A DNA stretch of 64,000 nt, from contig CAYMFM010000016.1 in the NCBI GenBank assembly GCA_964389685.1, positions 1-64,000 of the forward strand, written 5' to 3'. This document shows, one piece after another, positions 25,747 through 34,851 of the stretch (the first letter of the stretch is position 1; every line of letters begins with the position of its first letter). Source of the stretch: G020353115 sp964389685. Its GTDB lineage: Bacteria > Bacteroidota > Bacteroidia > Bacteroidales > VadinHA17. A program made the position numbers and the translations under genes. The notes beneath the pieces are model-generated. The model was not told where the DNA came from. It did no database searches and was given only the letters and a program-made list of their open reading frames with translations.

Positions 25747-25834
25747 TTAACCCGAATTATTCATGCATTCAGCATGAATAATGACGATACATAATTGATA
25801 TCTATTGATTATCAATTATATATGTCAGGGTTAA
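25747..25834 (-). repeat. 88-base MITE-like palindromic repeat, copy 2
   Basis: The element is the inverse of the copy at 6126-6213, with the same TTAACCC/GGGTTAA ends and 11-base hairpin (25756-25782). The second hairpin here is perfect (ATAATTGATA/TATCAATTAT). Confidence 0.75.
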
Positions 25835-25889
25835 CACCGATGGCTACTCAATGTTTTACCCCTGCCGGGGTAGATAAAAAATCTAAAAA

Positions 25890-25940
25890 CTCGTACAACG
25901 AGCTTCCAACCCATCTATCCTCGCGCAGTCGTAGTACGAG
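25890..25940. repeat. 51-base repeat with CTCGTAC/GTACGAG ends, copy 3
   Basis: The ends match copies 1 and 2 but the middle differs (AGCTTCCAACCCATCTATCC). The preceding ATCTAAAAACTCGTAC is shared with copy 2. A CCCCTGCCGGGGTA hairpin lies just before, near 25859. Confidence 0.7.
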
Positions 25941-26010
25941 GATGTGTACTCATCACTGAGGATCGCAGACTCCTGACTGCCGGCCTTGCTCTATGCTCTA
26001 TGCTCTTTGC

Positions 26011-28089
26011 TCACCCATCCACCCTCACCGGCACTTCTTTTTCGGTATAGGCAGGCAGGGTAAAGACGAAATTACTCCCTTTTCCGGGTTTACTTTCTAC
26101 CCAGATCCTGCCGCCGTTCTTTTCGATATACTCTTTGCTTAAGATCAGTCCAAGCCCGGTTCCTTTCTCCTTGGACGTGCCGATGTTTTTGTTTTTAACG
26201 TCGATCCGGAACAGCTTCTCCTGGTCCTCTTTACTCAATCCTATGCCGGAATCGGATACAGAGATTTCATAGTACCCTTTCTTCTTATTTGCTGTAACCT
26301 TCACTTTGCCCCCTTTAGTATTAAACTTAATGGCATTGGTCAGTAAATTTCGGATCACTGTTTTAACCATGTCGACATCTGCACGAACATAAGTTTTTTC
26401 GGGAATATCTGTTGACAGGTTTATGTGTTTGTATTCTGCGTTCATACGCAAAAGAGAGACCGTTCCAAAGACAATGGTTCTCAGATCAGCTTTTTCTGGA
26501 TGGAAAGTGAGCCTGCCTGTTTGCGCCATCGACCACTGCAGCAAGTTATCCAGGAGGTTGAACAGCAGGTTTGCGGATTTATGTATTCGTTGGATTGAAA
26601 CACTCTTTTCTTCATCACTCATCTGGCTGAAACCTTCCAGTAGTGCTTCGGTTACCGAGAGAAGCACTGAAAAAGGGTTCTTCAGATCGTGAGCGATGAT
26701 GGAGAAGAATTTATCTTTCGCTGCATTCAGTTCTTTCAGATAATCAGCCTGCTTTTTTATTTCGTCCGTTGACCGTTTGAGACGATCCCTCATTTCAACC
26801 AGTGCATTTCCCAGGGCATCTTCATCACTCAGCAATTTGTAATCGGCAGTGAGATTGCCTTCTCCAATCTCTTTTGCAAAACCAGCAGTACTTCTCAACC
26901 CTTCCAGGAGGGTGTTGGCTGATTGCGCCATTTCTTCAAGTTCATCTTTCGATTTTACCTGAATCTTCGTGCTGTTGTGTAAATTCCCCAATGCAAGGTT
27001 TTTCAGCAAGGTCGTCGTACTCTTGAGGGGCCTGGTGATGTTATGTGCAATGATCCATATGACCAGGGCAAGAATGATCAATCCCACCAAACCAACCAGG
27101 ATGGAAAAATAAAAGGTTTGGTTTGCTTCCTTGGTAATGATATCAACCGGAACGACAATTCCCATTGACCAGGGTGTATTGGTTTTAGCAATTTTTACCG
27201 GTACAAACGATACATAAGCATTTTTCCCAAATTTCGAATCTTTGGACATAAAGGAAAACTTCTCTCCGGCCACTATCTTCTCATCGAAGTGATATACCTC
27301 ATCCCCCTCAGGATAGATTTTCCCGATTGGCTGTTTTATTAACTGTTTATTCGGGTGAGCTACGATCTGCCCATCATTTGCTACCAGGAAGGAAAAGGTC
27401 TGTTCCAGTGGTTTTATCTCTTCGATGATCTCCTGGAATCCCTCAATGGGAAAATCTATTCCCGTCATTCCGACATAATGACCATTCACAATAATGGGTG
27501 TGATGACCGTTGCCATTAATATAGCACCCTCATGGATCGGTTCATCCTCAGGCAGAGCCTGGTTTATGTTGTAAGAGTAATAATAAGGCCGGGTAATTAC
27601 CTCCTGCTTTCCGCTTTTTACCTGGTAGTAAATACCCGTTGTGTCATCCCCCTCCGTATCAAGGGTGTCGGTTTTAAACAGGATTTCCCCTCCGGACCGG
27701 AATTGGGTTCTCCTGATCCTCCCGTAGGGATTGGTATAATCCGGATCGATAGCACTCAATTCCCACTGTTCAAAAACAGCGGTGTATTCAGGATTTTCTA
27801 CCAGGACATTATAGATCATTTCCGAAAAGATCCGGTTTCTCTCTCCGGAAGGGATATTATCATAAACCATAAATGCTTGGGCAAGAGCACGCGAGGTTCC
27901 GAAATGTTCATTGAGGTGAGCCCTGACAAGGTTTGCACTCTCCTTGTTCAGGTTATCTGCGATAAGCTTGGCGTCATTAATGGCACGGTTTTTAAACACC
28001 ATGCTGATATATCCGATAGCCAGGATATAGATCACCAGTGAAATAGATAAAAGTAAGACCCACATTTTGGTCTTGAGACGCCACTTCAT
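26011..28089 (-). CDS. Sensor histidine kinase (double Cache, HAMP, HisKA, HATPase)
   Basis: The product has 692 residues from the ATG at 28089; the longer frame starts at a TTG. A helix at ~8-30 and another at ~322-346 bracket a periplasmic dCache domain (FEQWELSAIDPDYTNPYGRI, ITRPYYYSYN, GMTGIDFPIEGFQE, FLVANDGQIVAHPNKQ), which senses small ligands. HAMP follows (NITRPLKSTTTLLKNLALGN), then a coiled coil and the phosphoacceptor FFSIIAHDLKNPF (His ~467). The ATPase has N-box IRNLLTNAIKFN, G1 VSDSGIGLSKED and G2 GTGLGLILSKEYIEKNGG. No response regulator is adjacent, so it is an orphan kinase. The stop overlaps an AGAGCATAGAGCATAGAGC tract. Confidence 0.95.
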   Translation of the reverse strand: MKWRLKTKMWVLLLSISLVIYILAIGYISMVFKNRAINDAKLIADNLNKESANLVRAHLNEHFGTSRALAQAFMVYDNIPSGERNRIFSEMIYNVLVENPEYTAVFEQWELSAIDPDYTNPYGRIRRTQFRSGGEILFKTDTLDTEGDDTTGIYYQVKSGKQEVITRPYYYSYNINQALPEDEPIHEGAILMATVITPIIVNGHYVGMTGIDFPIEGFQEIIEEIKPLEQTFSFLVANDGQIVAHPNKQLIKQPIGKIYPEGDEVYHFDEKIVAGEKFSFMSKDSKFGKNAYVSFVPVKIAKTNTPWSMGIVVPVDIITKEANQTFYFSILVGLVGLIILALVIWIIAHNITRPLKSTTTLLKNLALGNLHNSTKIQVKSKDELEEMAQSANTLLEGLRSTAGFAKEIGEGNLTADYKLLSDEDALGNALVEMRDRLKRSTDEIKKQADYLKELNAAKDKFFSIIAHDLKNPFSVLLSVTEALLEGFSQMSDEEKSVSIQRIHKSANLLFNLLDNLLQWSMAQTGRLTFHPEKADLRTIVFGTVSLLRMNAEYKHINLSTDIPEKTYVRADVDMVKTVIRNLLTNAIKFNTKGGKVKVTANKKKGYYEISVSDSGIGLSKEDQEKLFRIDVKNKNIGTSKEKGTGLGLILSKEYIEKNGGRIWVESKPGKGSNFVFTLPAYTEKEVPVRVDG

Positions 28090-28241
28090 AAGCAAAAACA
28101 GGGTTAGTTATAAATATATACTATTAACTTCTGATCAAACTATTATATTGTGCAATAGCCTTGTCCGAAGGTAAAAAGTTCATTCATGAACTACAATCAT
28201 TTTACCGGAAAAATCACTCTTTCATTCGTGCAATGGTGTAT

Positions 28242-29351
28242 TTAAACTGGCTCATTTTGTCTGGTTTCTTTATCCAGCCACTTTTCAACTATTTCTTTCA
28301 CCCGTTTCGAAGATTGTCCATCGGTATACGAAAAGATATAGTTTTTATCTTCCAGTATCTTCTCTTTTCTCTCTTCCGACGGATTCATAGCCTTCTCAAC
28401 CGCTTCTTCCAGGTTATCCCCCGGTCTGGTATGTACAAAACTCTCTTTCAACCACTCCGAGCTGCTGTTTTCCAGCAGCGGTTTCCCGTCACCGTGTGTT
28501 AACTGTTCATCGGGAAGATCGACGATGATCCCGCACCGTTCCAGTGCCAGGAATTCGTTGATAACACTTGATCCATCGCTGATGATCACATCTGCGACAA
28601 AGAGAAATGGACGGATATCGTGCTTGTCCGGGGGAACAAGATAAAATGACGGGTAACGTTTTTTCAGTCTTTCAAAGATCAGGTGTTGCTCATGAGATGC
28701 ATAAAGACCCGACCAGCTATATGGATGAAGTTTCACGATCACCTGGTATTGTTCGGACAGTTTCACCACCTCTTCTCCGATTGAAAAAATGGATGTGGGT
28801 TTGAATGAAGGCGCATAGAGTACAACCTTCTTGTCGGGATTGAGACCCATCTTCTTCAGCAGGTCATTCCTGTTGTAGGTCCCGTTAAAAAGGATATCCA
28901 GCTTTGGCAAACCGACAGAATGGATCTCATGGATCACATCCAATCCGTATTTTTTGAACTTTTCCACCCGGTAGGGTCCTTCAACAAAGCAATGGTATGT
29001 TACATCGGTTTGCTTCCTCAAATGCCGGTACCGGAGCGTTTTTATCCCGGGCCCATGATCGACATTGCAAAGCATTGCCCTGCCAAACCGCTGGGGATCT
29101 TTCAACTGAGCACCGGAAAAAACCACATCAAAACCCAGAGTTTCACTGGTGACCCGGTATCCCTCATCCCTGTATTTCTCCTCAATCTCCTCCCTGCGGG
29201 AAACCATGAAGAAGTAAAAGACACGTTTCCGGTTCCTTCCAAACCGCAGAAAAAGTTCGTACTGTCCATCTTTGGCGAATTCGTCATATATCGGTTTAAG
29301 GCTTGCCCAGTAATACTCCTGGGTGATGTTGAACAGGATCTTATATCTCAT
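28242..29351 (-). CDS. CDP-glycerol glycerophosphotransferase-like glycosyltransferase
   Basis: This 369-residue protein (start 29351) belongs to the Glyphos_transf/TagB-TagF superfamily, which transfers glycerol- or ribitol-phosphate, or related groups, from CDP donors. Visible motifs are VDHGPGIKTLRYRHL, FVEGPYRVEKFKKYGL, VGLPKLDILFNG, DKKVVLYAPSFKP, VIVKLHPYS and the donor-site signature VADVIISDGSSVINEFLALE. It overlaps the preceding sulfotransferase gene by 11 bases, which fixes the start at 29351 and implies translational coupling. Together they may modify a cell-surface glycan or teichoic-acid-like polymer; the acceptor is not known. Confidence 0.85.
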   Translation of the reverse strand: MRYKILFNITQEYYWASLKPIYDEFAKDGQYELFLRFGRNRKRVFYFFMVSRREEIEEKYRDEGYRVTSETLGFDVVFSGAQLKDPQRFGRAMLCNVDHGPGIKTLRYRHLRKQTDVTYHCFVEGPYRVEKFKKYGLDVIHEIHSVGLPKLDILFNGTYNRNDLLKKMGLNPDKKVVLYAPSFKPTSIFSIGEEVVKLSEQYQVIVKLHPYSWSGLYASHEQHLIFERLKKRYPSFYLVPPDKHDIRPFLFVADVIISDGSSVINEFLALERCGIIVDLPDEQLTHGDGKPLLENSSSEWLKESFVHTRPGDNLEEAVEKAMNPSEERKEKILEDKNYIFSYTDGQSSKRVKEIVEKWLDKETRQNEPV

Positions 29352-30129
29352 TGTTTTGTCCAATCGTATAATCAAGTGTTTTCAGCAAATCAATCGCTTC
29401 CTGGTTTTTCATAAATTCGAGGTAGCGTTCCCTGTGCTCTTCTCTTTTCCATTTTTCAATTGCCCCGGAATGGATCTTCTGAATAGAACTGGCCCAGTGT
29501 TTGCTGGCCCGAATGGTTGCATGCTCCTCCCATTTCAGGAAATTCGGATGAAACTCCAGTGAAAGGTAGGAGCATACTTTCTGCATGGTTTCTTCAAAAT
29601 TGAGGATCAGGTCTTCATACCGGATTGTCAGGACCCTGGGATGGTCTTTAAAAGTTAACCCGAAAGTGACATCCCGGACCCATCGTTCCGCAAAAACCCA
29701 GTATTGGTCGGGAGTGTGTTTTGGATGTTTTGAGGTGACAACATCCCTGCCGTCGCGCACCAGATGGATCAACAACGCCGTGGGATGAAAATCAAGTATT
29801 TTATCAAAGGTGATGATGTTCTTGGGTGTTTTCTCGCACCAGCGGATGGCAGTTTTGGGAATCCTCCGGTAAATGAATTCACGGTAGAGTCTGTCCGGCC
29901 TTTCAATTTCATAACGGTCACCGGTTTTTATCCATTTTTCAAACGCATAGGTCTGTTTTTTTATGGCATAAATGTCGGGATGGGCGGAAAGGATAGCATT
30001 GAGCAGGGTTGATCCGGAACGGGGTGCCGATCCGATGATGATTGGAATTCCGGTAAATCGTTTCCTTTCAATACGCTTGCCCAGTTTCAGTATCAGGGGA
30101 GCTGCAGCCCGTTTTATTGCGTTATTCAT
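29341..30129 (-). CDS. Sulfotransferase family protein
   Basis: The 262-residue product has the PAPS-binding motifs of the Sulfotransfer family: the 5'-phosphosulfate loop IIIGSAPRSGSTLLNAIL (residues ~30-47) and the 3'-phosphate motif LLIHLVRDGRDVVTSKHP (~residue 118). A later RYEDLILNFEETMQKVCSYL is typical of the C-terminal part. Such enzymes transfer sulfate from PAPS to a carbohydrate, lipid or peptide. Its end overlaps the start of the CDP-glycerol-type transferase gene. It begins 28 bases after the end of the uracil-DNA glycosylase gene on the same strand. Confidence 0.9.
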   Translation of the reverse strand: MNNAIKRAAAPLILKLGKRIERKRFTGIPIIIGSAPRSGSTLLNAILSAHPDIYAIKKQTYAFEKWIKTGDRYEIERPDRLYREFIYRRIPKTAIRWCEKTPKNIITFDKILDFHPTALLIHLVRDGRDVVTSKHPKHTPDQYWVFAERWVRDVTFGLTFKDHPRVLTIRYEDLILNFEETMQKVCSYLSLEFHPNFLKWEEHATIRASKHWASSIQKIHSGAIEKWKREEHRERYLEFMKNQEAIDLLKTLDYTIGQNNEI

Positions 30130-30157
30130 TGGTTGACAAAAGTATATTGCTAAATCA

Positions 30158-30820
30158 TCACCAGGAAATCGGTTCTTTACCGTGTTCCTTCAGGTATTCA
30201 TTTGCTTTGCTGAAATGCCTGCATCCGAAGAATCCTCTTGTTGCAGATAAGGGTGAGGGATGCGGTGCTTCCAGTACAAGGTTTGAACGGCGGTCGATCA
30301 CCTCTCCCTTCTTTTGCGCATAGGATCCCCAGAGGAGGTAGACAATCTCTTTTTTCTCTTCGGCCAGTTTCCGGATAGCAGCGTCCGTAAATTCCTCCCA
30401 CCCCTTATCCTGATGGGAACCGGCCTGGAAGGCTCGAACGGTCAGTGTGGCATTCAGAAGAAGGACACCCTGGTCAGCCCAACGTTCGAGGTTCCCGGTT
30501 TTCGGGAGCGATGTTCCCAGGTCGTCGTAGATCTCCTTGAAAATATTGACCAGGCTGGGGGGGAAGGCAACCCCATCCAGCACCGAGAAGCACAATCCGT
30601 GAGCCTGGCCCGGACCGTGATAGGGATCCTGCCCGATGATCACCACCTTAACACGATCAAAGGGACAGCGGTCAAATGCGTTGAAGATGTTCTTCCCTGC
30701 CGGGTATACAGTGTGGGTACTGTACTCCTTCCTGACAAACTGTACCAGCCCGGTGAAGTACTCTTTTTCAAATTCTTCAGCCAACCGCTGCTTCCAGCTC
30801 TCTTCAATCTTTACATCCAT
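30158..30820 (-). CDS. ung: Uracil-DNA glycosylase (family 1)
   Basis: This 220-residue enzyme removes uracil from DNA in base-excision repair. The water-activating loop VVIIGQDPYHGPGQAHGLCF (Asp65), the LLLNATLTVR uracil-recognition strand, and the HPSPLSATRGFFGCRHF leucine loop (His ~187) are all intact. Length and order are normal for family 1. It may lead a transcript with the sulfotransferase and the following transferase, although their functions are unrelated. Confidence 0.97.
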   Translation of the reverse strand: MDVKIEESWKQRLAEEFEKEYFTGLVQFVRKEYSTHTVYPAGKNIFNAFDRCPFDRVKVVIIGQDPYHGPGQAHGLCFSVLDGVAFPPSLVNIFKEIYDDLGTSLPKTGNLERWADQGVLLLNATLTVRAFQAGSHQDKGWEEFTDAAIRKLAEEKKEIVYLLWGSYAQKKGEVIDRRSNLVLEAPHPSPLSATRGFFGCRHFSKANEYLKEHGKEPISW

Positions 30821-31085
30821 GAATGGTACGCCCGTATTAGTAAGGGTTTAAAAAGCCTTCCAAATTTATCTAAATTTCCGGGAGTAGCAAAGGAGGGAAG
30901 GAGAGTGATGAGTTATGAGTTGAGGAGATAAAACGTGGTGAGTGAGGGAAGGATTAAGGATAAAGGATGAAGGATGAAGGAAGGTACTGGGTGTATTGAC
31001 GTTCATTTCGTTCAGTCAGGATCTTCGACCATGACAATATACAGAGAATGATAAAAAACTCTGTACTCTGTACTCTTGCCGCAGG

Positions 31086-31120
31086 TGGCATAGCCATGCC
31101 CATGGCAGATGCCTTTGGCA
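31086..31120. repeat. Short hairpin repeats (GCCATAGGCAT type)
   Basis: TGGCATAGCCATGCCCATGG and TGCCTTTGGCA belong to the hairpin family at 16338 and 51648. They lie in the gene-free stretch 30821-31133, which also has GAGTGATGAGTTATGAG and GGATGAAGGATGAAGG tracts (30900-30980). Confidence 0.45.
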
Positions 31121-31133
31121 GAACTCTGAACCT

Positions 31134-32870
31134 TCATCCTTCATCCTTCAGATAATTCACCAATCCCTTTTTCTCGATGATTTGCAACAGTTTCTCCGGT
31201 AATTCAGGGATGGGATACTCTGTATCGCCAACGCTCACCATGGATTTTTGAAAATCCACCTTCACCGCATCTCCGGGTTTGTACTTTGCCACTATCTCCG
31301 GGTTTACGATCAATGGCAAGCCCTGGTTAATTGCCGACCGGAAAAAGATCCGGTTTATGGATTTCACGATTATCGCCCGGATTCCAATGGAAGCCAGGCC
31401 AACCGAAGGATGTTCCCTTGAACTTCCACAACCAAAATTTTCTCCACCAATGATGATATCACCCCGTTCAGCTTTACCGGCAAAATTCGGATCCAGTCCT
31501 GCAAAAAGGTGGGGACGAATGGCATCGGGGTCAGAACTTAGGATATCGTAGGTCAGGTTTCCGGCAAACATCTGGTCGGTATTGAAATGATCAACATCAG
31601 CATAATTCCAGACAGCGTTGATCCTGCGGTTTTCATCAGCAGAGATTTCGAAGGTTGTAACCTGACTTTTTGCATGGGGGTATTTATCTGATGTGGTGAT
31701 CCCGCGGGGATCGGTGATCTTACCATGTAATGCAGAGACAGCAACGGTTGCCGGTGAAGCCAGGTAGATGGATGCATTTCTGTTTCCCATTCTTCCCAAA
31801 AAGTTACGGTTTGCCGTTGAGATAACGGTATATCCATCTGCAGGGATTCCCTGACCTGTCCCGAGGCAGGGTCCACAGGACGGGCTCAGGATATTTGCAC
31901 CGGATCTGATCAGTGATGCCAGGCTTCCATCCGCCATAGCCTGGAGGTAAACCTCCTGTGAAGCCGGAACGATGATCAGCTGGAATCCATCAGGGATCGT
32001 TTTTCCATCCAGGATCTCCGCAGCAATCCGGATATCATCCAGTCTGCCATTGGTACAGGTCCCGATCATTCCCTGATGCAGCTCTGTACCCTGGACTTCT
32101 GAAACGGCTTTGACATTATCGACATGGTGAGGGGCAGCGACCAGCGGGAAGATCTCATCCAGATTGATCTCAATCTCCTCTGCATAAGCAGCATCCTCAT
32201 CCGCCCATACTCCTTCCACTGATTTTTTACCATAAAACTCCGCCAGGATTTCATCAGCAGGGAAGACGGCATTTTTTGCTCCCATTTCGGAAGCCAGGTT
32301 AGCCAGTGTCATCCTCCCGGAAACGGAGAGGGTTTTCACTCCCTCACCGTGGTATTCAATGGACATGTAATTCGCTCCTGCTGAACCGATCATACCAATG
32401 ATCCACAACGATATATCTTTTGCATAAACCCCTTCTTTCAATTTTCCAGAAAGGGTGATTTTTATCGATTCCGGGACCCGGAACCAGGTTTCTCCTTTTT
32501 TCCAGAGACCGGCTGCTTCCGTCCGGTCAATTCCGGCAGCCATAGCGTTGAATGCACCGGCTGTACAGGTATGGCTGTCACTTCCAACAATAACCATTCC
32601 CGGCCGTGCATGGTATGCCATGATCTGGTGGCATATGCCTTTCCCGGTATCATAGAAATTTTTGACCTTCTGCTGCTTCACGATATCCCGGATTGCCTGA
32701 TACTGGGTTGCCAGTTTTGCACTGGTCGGAGGGGCATTGTGGTCCAGTACGATCAACATCCGGTCGGGGTCATGAAAAGTAATACCCCCCATTTTCTCAA
32801 ACGTTTTATAAATACTGGCTGTATTGTCGTGTGTAAGGACAATATCCGGTTTTCGGAACACGATGGATCC
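31134..32870 (-). CDS. Fused 3-isopropylmalate dehydratase/homoaconitase-type enzyme (large plus small subunit), 5' end in a gap
   Basis: About 578 residues are visible. The large-subunit part (~1-390) has VIVGSDSHTCTAGAFNAMAA, GTCTNGRLDDIRIAAEIL and SPSCGPCLGTGQGIPADG, giving the three [4Fe-4S] cysteines. The small-subunit swivel domain (~410-575) has FNTDQMFAGNLTYDIL and GENFGCGSSREHPSVGLASI. IPMI-type enzymes usually have two separate subunits; here they are one polypeptide of the summed length. The start lies in the 100-N gap: the frame is open to the gap edge (GSIVFRKPDIVLTHDN) and about 20-40 residues of the family N-terminus are missing. Together with its neighbour and the thiolase it looks like one metabolic operon. 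The substrate cannot be deduced. The stop is in a GAAGGATGAAGGATGAAGG tract. Confidence 0.88.
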   Translation of the reverse strand, partial: GSIVFRKPDIVLTHDNTASIYKTFEKMGGITFHDPDRMLIVLDHNAPPTSAKLATQYQAIRDIVKQQKVKNFYDTGKGICHQIMAYHARPGMVIVGSDSHTCTAGAFNAMAAGIDRTEAAGLWKKGETWFRVPESIKITLSGKLKEGVYAKDISLWIIGMIGSAGANYMSIEYHGEGVKTLSVSGRMTLANLASEMGAKNAVFPADEILAEFYGKKSVEGVWADEDAAYAEEIEINLDEIFPLVAAPHHVDNVKAVSEVQGTELHQGMIGTCTNGRLDDIRIAAEILDGKTIPDGFQLIIVPASQEVYLQAMADGSLASLIRSGANILSPSCGPCLGTGQGIPADGYTVISTANRNFLGRMGNRNASIYLASPATVAVSALHGKITDPRGITTSDKYPHAKSQVTTFEISADENRRINAVWNYADVDHFNTDQMFAGNLTYDILSSDPDAIRPHLFAGLDPNFAGKAERGDIIIGGENFGCGSSREHPSVGLASIGIRAIIVKSINRIFFRSAINQGLPLIVNPEIVAKYKPGDAVKVDFQKSMVSVGDTEYPIPELPEKLLQIIEKKGLVNYLKDEG

Positions 32871-32970
32871 NNNNNNNNNNNNNNNNNNNNNNNNNNNNNN
32901 NNNNNNNNNNNNNNNNNNNNNNNNNNNNNNNNNNNNNNNNNNNNNNNNNNNNNNNNNNNNNNNNNNNNNN
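32871..32970. other. Assembly gap (100 N)
   Basis: The placeholder gap hides the 5' end of the first dehydratase gene and most of the spacer to the second. Confidence 0.97.
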
Positions 32971-33034
32971 CCTACGGAGAAGACCCTGTCAGGTTTGTTA
33001 TTCCTACAGGGGCTTTTGATACCGCCTTTAGCTT

Positions 33035-34846
33035 TTAAAACAATCCACCGTTCTGATAGATCTCCATCTGGACCTCGGAAAAGGGTTCTCCGGATACCGA
33101 TTTCCCATTCTCAAGGTTAGTAATCCGTCCGTTTTTAAAATCCACTTCAACCCGGTTATCCTCTTCAATTTCAAGTGTACTGATGTTTTCACACACCATA
33201 ACGGGAAAGGCAGCATTGATGGCATTCCGTTCATAAATTGCCCCGAACGATTCTGCAATTATGGCCTGTACGCCCAGGGATTTAAAGCAATCGACAGCCT
33301 GTTGTCTGGAGCTGCCGCTGCCAAAATTTTTGCCTGTAAAAATGACATCTCCGGTTTTTACTCTCTTAGCAAAATCCTCGTATCCCTCGAGGTTATCGAA
33401 GGTATGCTGCCCCATTTCGTCAGGGTCGGTAATTGCCAGGTACCGGTTATGAAATATCATATCGGTATCGATGTTATCCTTCCGGATGATCCATGCCCTG
33501 CCATCAATTTTTTCCGGTTTATGTTCCGGTGCTTTTTCAGCCCCTCTTTTTTTCTCTCTTGCACCGGTTGTTTCTTTCCGGATGAACAATGCCGGTTTTT
33601 CAGGGATATCATCGGGTGTGGTGATGTAACCGGCTACTGCCGATGCGGCAACCACGGCGGGAGAGGCAAGGTAGACATCTCCTTTTCCCTGTTTACCGGG
33701 GAAGTTTCTGTTCCCGGTACTAACGGTCACCTCCCCGGGGCCATTCTGCCCAACCTGTCCGGCAGCACACCCTGCACAACCAGCGTTTGATACCAGGGCT
33801 CCCGATTCTTTGAATATCTCCAGGATCCCCTCCTCCATGCACTGTTTCCAAACAGTATCCGTAGCCGGTACAATTTTCAGGACAACTCCGGGAGCCACTT
33901 TTTTGTTTTTAAGGATACCGGCAACGATCCGCATATCCCCGATCCTCCCATTGGTACAGCTTCCAATAAATGCCGAATCGATTTTCACTTTTTTTACCTG
34001 ATCGACATTTACCGTATCATGCGGTTTGCCGGGCAGGGATACCCGGGAGACAAATGTTGTAACATCCAGGGTAAACCGGTCGGCATAGGTTGCATCATGA
34101 TCGGCTTGTATCCTTTCAATCGGATGGCTCACGCGGGATTGACAAAAATCGATGATCTCCTCATTCGGAGTAAACAGGATAATTATTGCCCCCATTTCCG
34201 TTCCCATGGATGAGATGGTAATTCGTTCGTCCAGGAGTAATGAGTCGATATCATCGCCGTAGATCTCAACGGAGTATCCAAGCAATTTATTCGCACCGAA
34301 AACCGATAAAAGGTTAAGCACAATATCCTTTGCCGACAATCCAGCCGGGAATTTTCCTTTCAGGTCAATTCTTACCGACTGGGGCACCTTAAACCAGATC
34401 TTGCCCTTGCTCCAGGCAGCTGCAATATCTTTATCGCCCATTCCCTGTCCAAATGCTCCGATCGCCCCCAGGATATTTGCATGAGAATCGGTTGAAATAG
34501 CTGTTGCCCCGGGATAAACCAATCCTTCATCGATCAACAGGTGGGTTCCTATACCCGAATCAATATCATACACTTTGATTCCATTTTCTCTGGCAAATAA
34601 TCTGCAAATGTGCTGATTAACAGCATATTTCTGATCTGAACCGGTCGGGTTACAGTCGAAGGTAAAGAAGGTTTTATCCGGGTCGTCAATATCCAGGTCA
34701 TTCTCTTTTATGTTCTTCACCACATTGGCTCCACCAAAATCACGTGCCACCCGGGCATCTATTTCCACATCGACAATATCGCCGGGCCGGACAGTTGGAC
34801 GGTTAGCATGATTAGCAATGATTTTTTCAATGAGTGTCATTCCCAT
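33035..34846 (-). CDS. Second fused aconitase-family dehydratase (large plus small subunit)
   Basis: This protein of about 603 residues starts at the ATG at 34846, six bases after the thiolase stop. Its domain order is that of its neighbour: iron-sulfur large part (AISTDSHANILGAIGAFGQG, IGSCTNGRIGDMRIVAGIL, NAGCAGCAAGQVGQNGPGEV) and swivel small part (KDNIDTDMIFHNRYLAITDP, GKNFGSGSSRQQAVDCFKSL). A charged linker lies between (REKKRGAEKAPEHKPEK). The three cluster cysteines are present. It is clearly diverged from the first enzyme (for example CAGC versus CGPC, SSRQQ versus SSREH), so the two probably act on different substrates rather than being a recent duplication. Family members isomerise or hydrate 2- or 3-hydroxy dicarboxylates or tricarboxylates. 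Confidence 0.9.
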   Translation of the reverse strand: MGMTLIEKIIANHANRPTVRPGDIVDVEIDARVARDFGGANVVKNIKENDLDIDDPDKTFFTFDCNPTGSDQKYAVNQHICRLFARENGIKVYDIDSGIGTHLLIDEGLVYPGATAISTDSHANILGAIGAFGQGMGDKDIAAAWSKGKIWFKVPQSVRIDLKGKFPAGLSAKDIVLNLLSVFGANKLLGYSVEIYGDDIDSLLLDERITISSMGTEMGAIIILFTPNEEIIDFCQSRVSHPIERIQADHDATYADRFTLDVTTFVSRVSLPGKPHDTVNVDQVKKVKIDSAFIGSCTNGRIGDMRIVAGILKNKKVAPGVVLKIVPATDTVWKQCMEEGILEIFKESGALVSNAGCAGCAAGQVGQNGPGEVTVSTGNRNFPGKQGKGDVYLASPAVVAASAVAGYITTPDDIPEKPALFIRKETTGAREKKRGAEKAPEHKPEKIDGRAWIIRKDNIDTDMIFHNRYLAITDPDEMGQHTFDNLEGYEDFAKRVKTGDVIFTGKNFGSGSSRQQAVDCFKSLGVQAIIAESFGAIYERNAINAAFPVMVCENISTLEIEEDNRVEVDFKNGRITNLENGKSVSGEPFSEVQMEIYQNGGLF

Positions 34847-34851
34847 TTCTA

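Noticed and set aside
20002..25940. Possible CRISPR array from the 51-base repeats
   Set aside because: The copies are 1.5-4.4 kb apart with no regular spacers and no cas genes.
32571..33120. Plus-strand frames spanning the second gap
   Set aside because: They read through N and are opposite the dehydratase genes.
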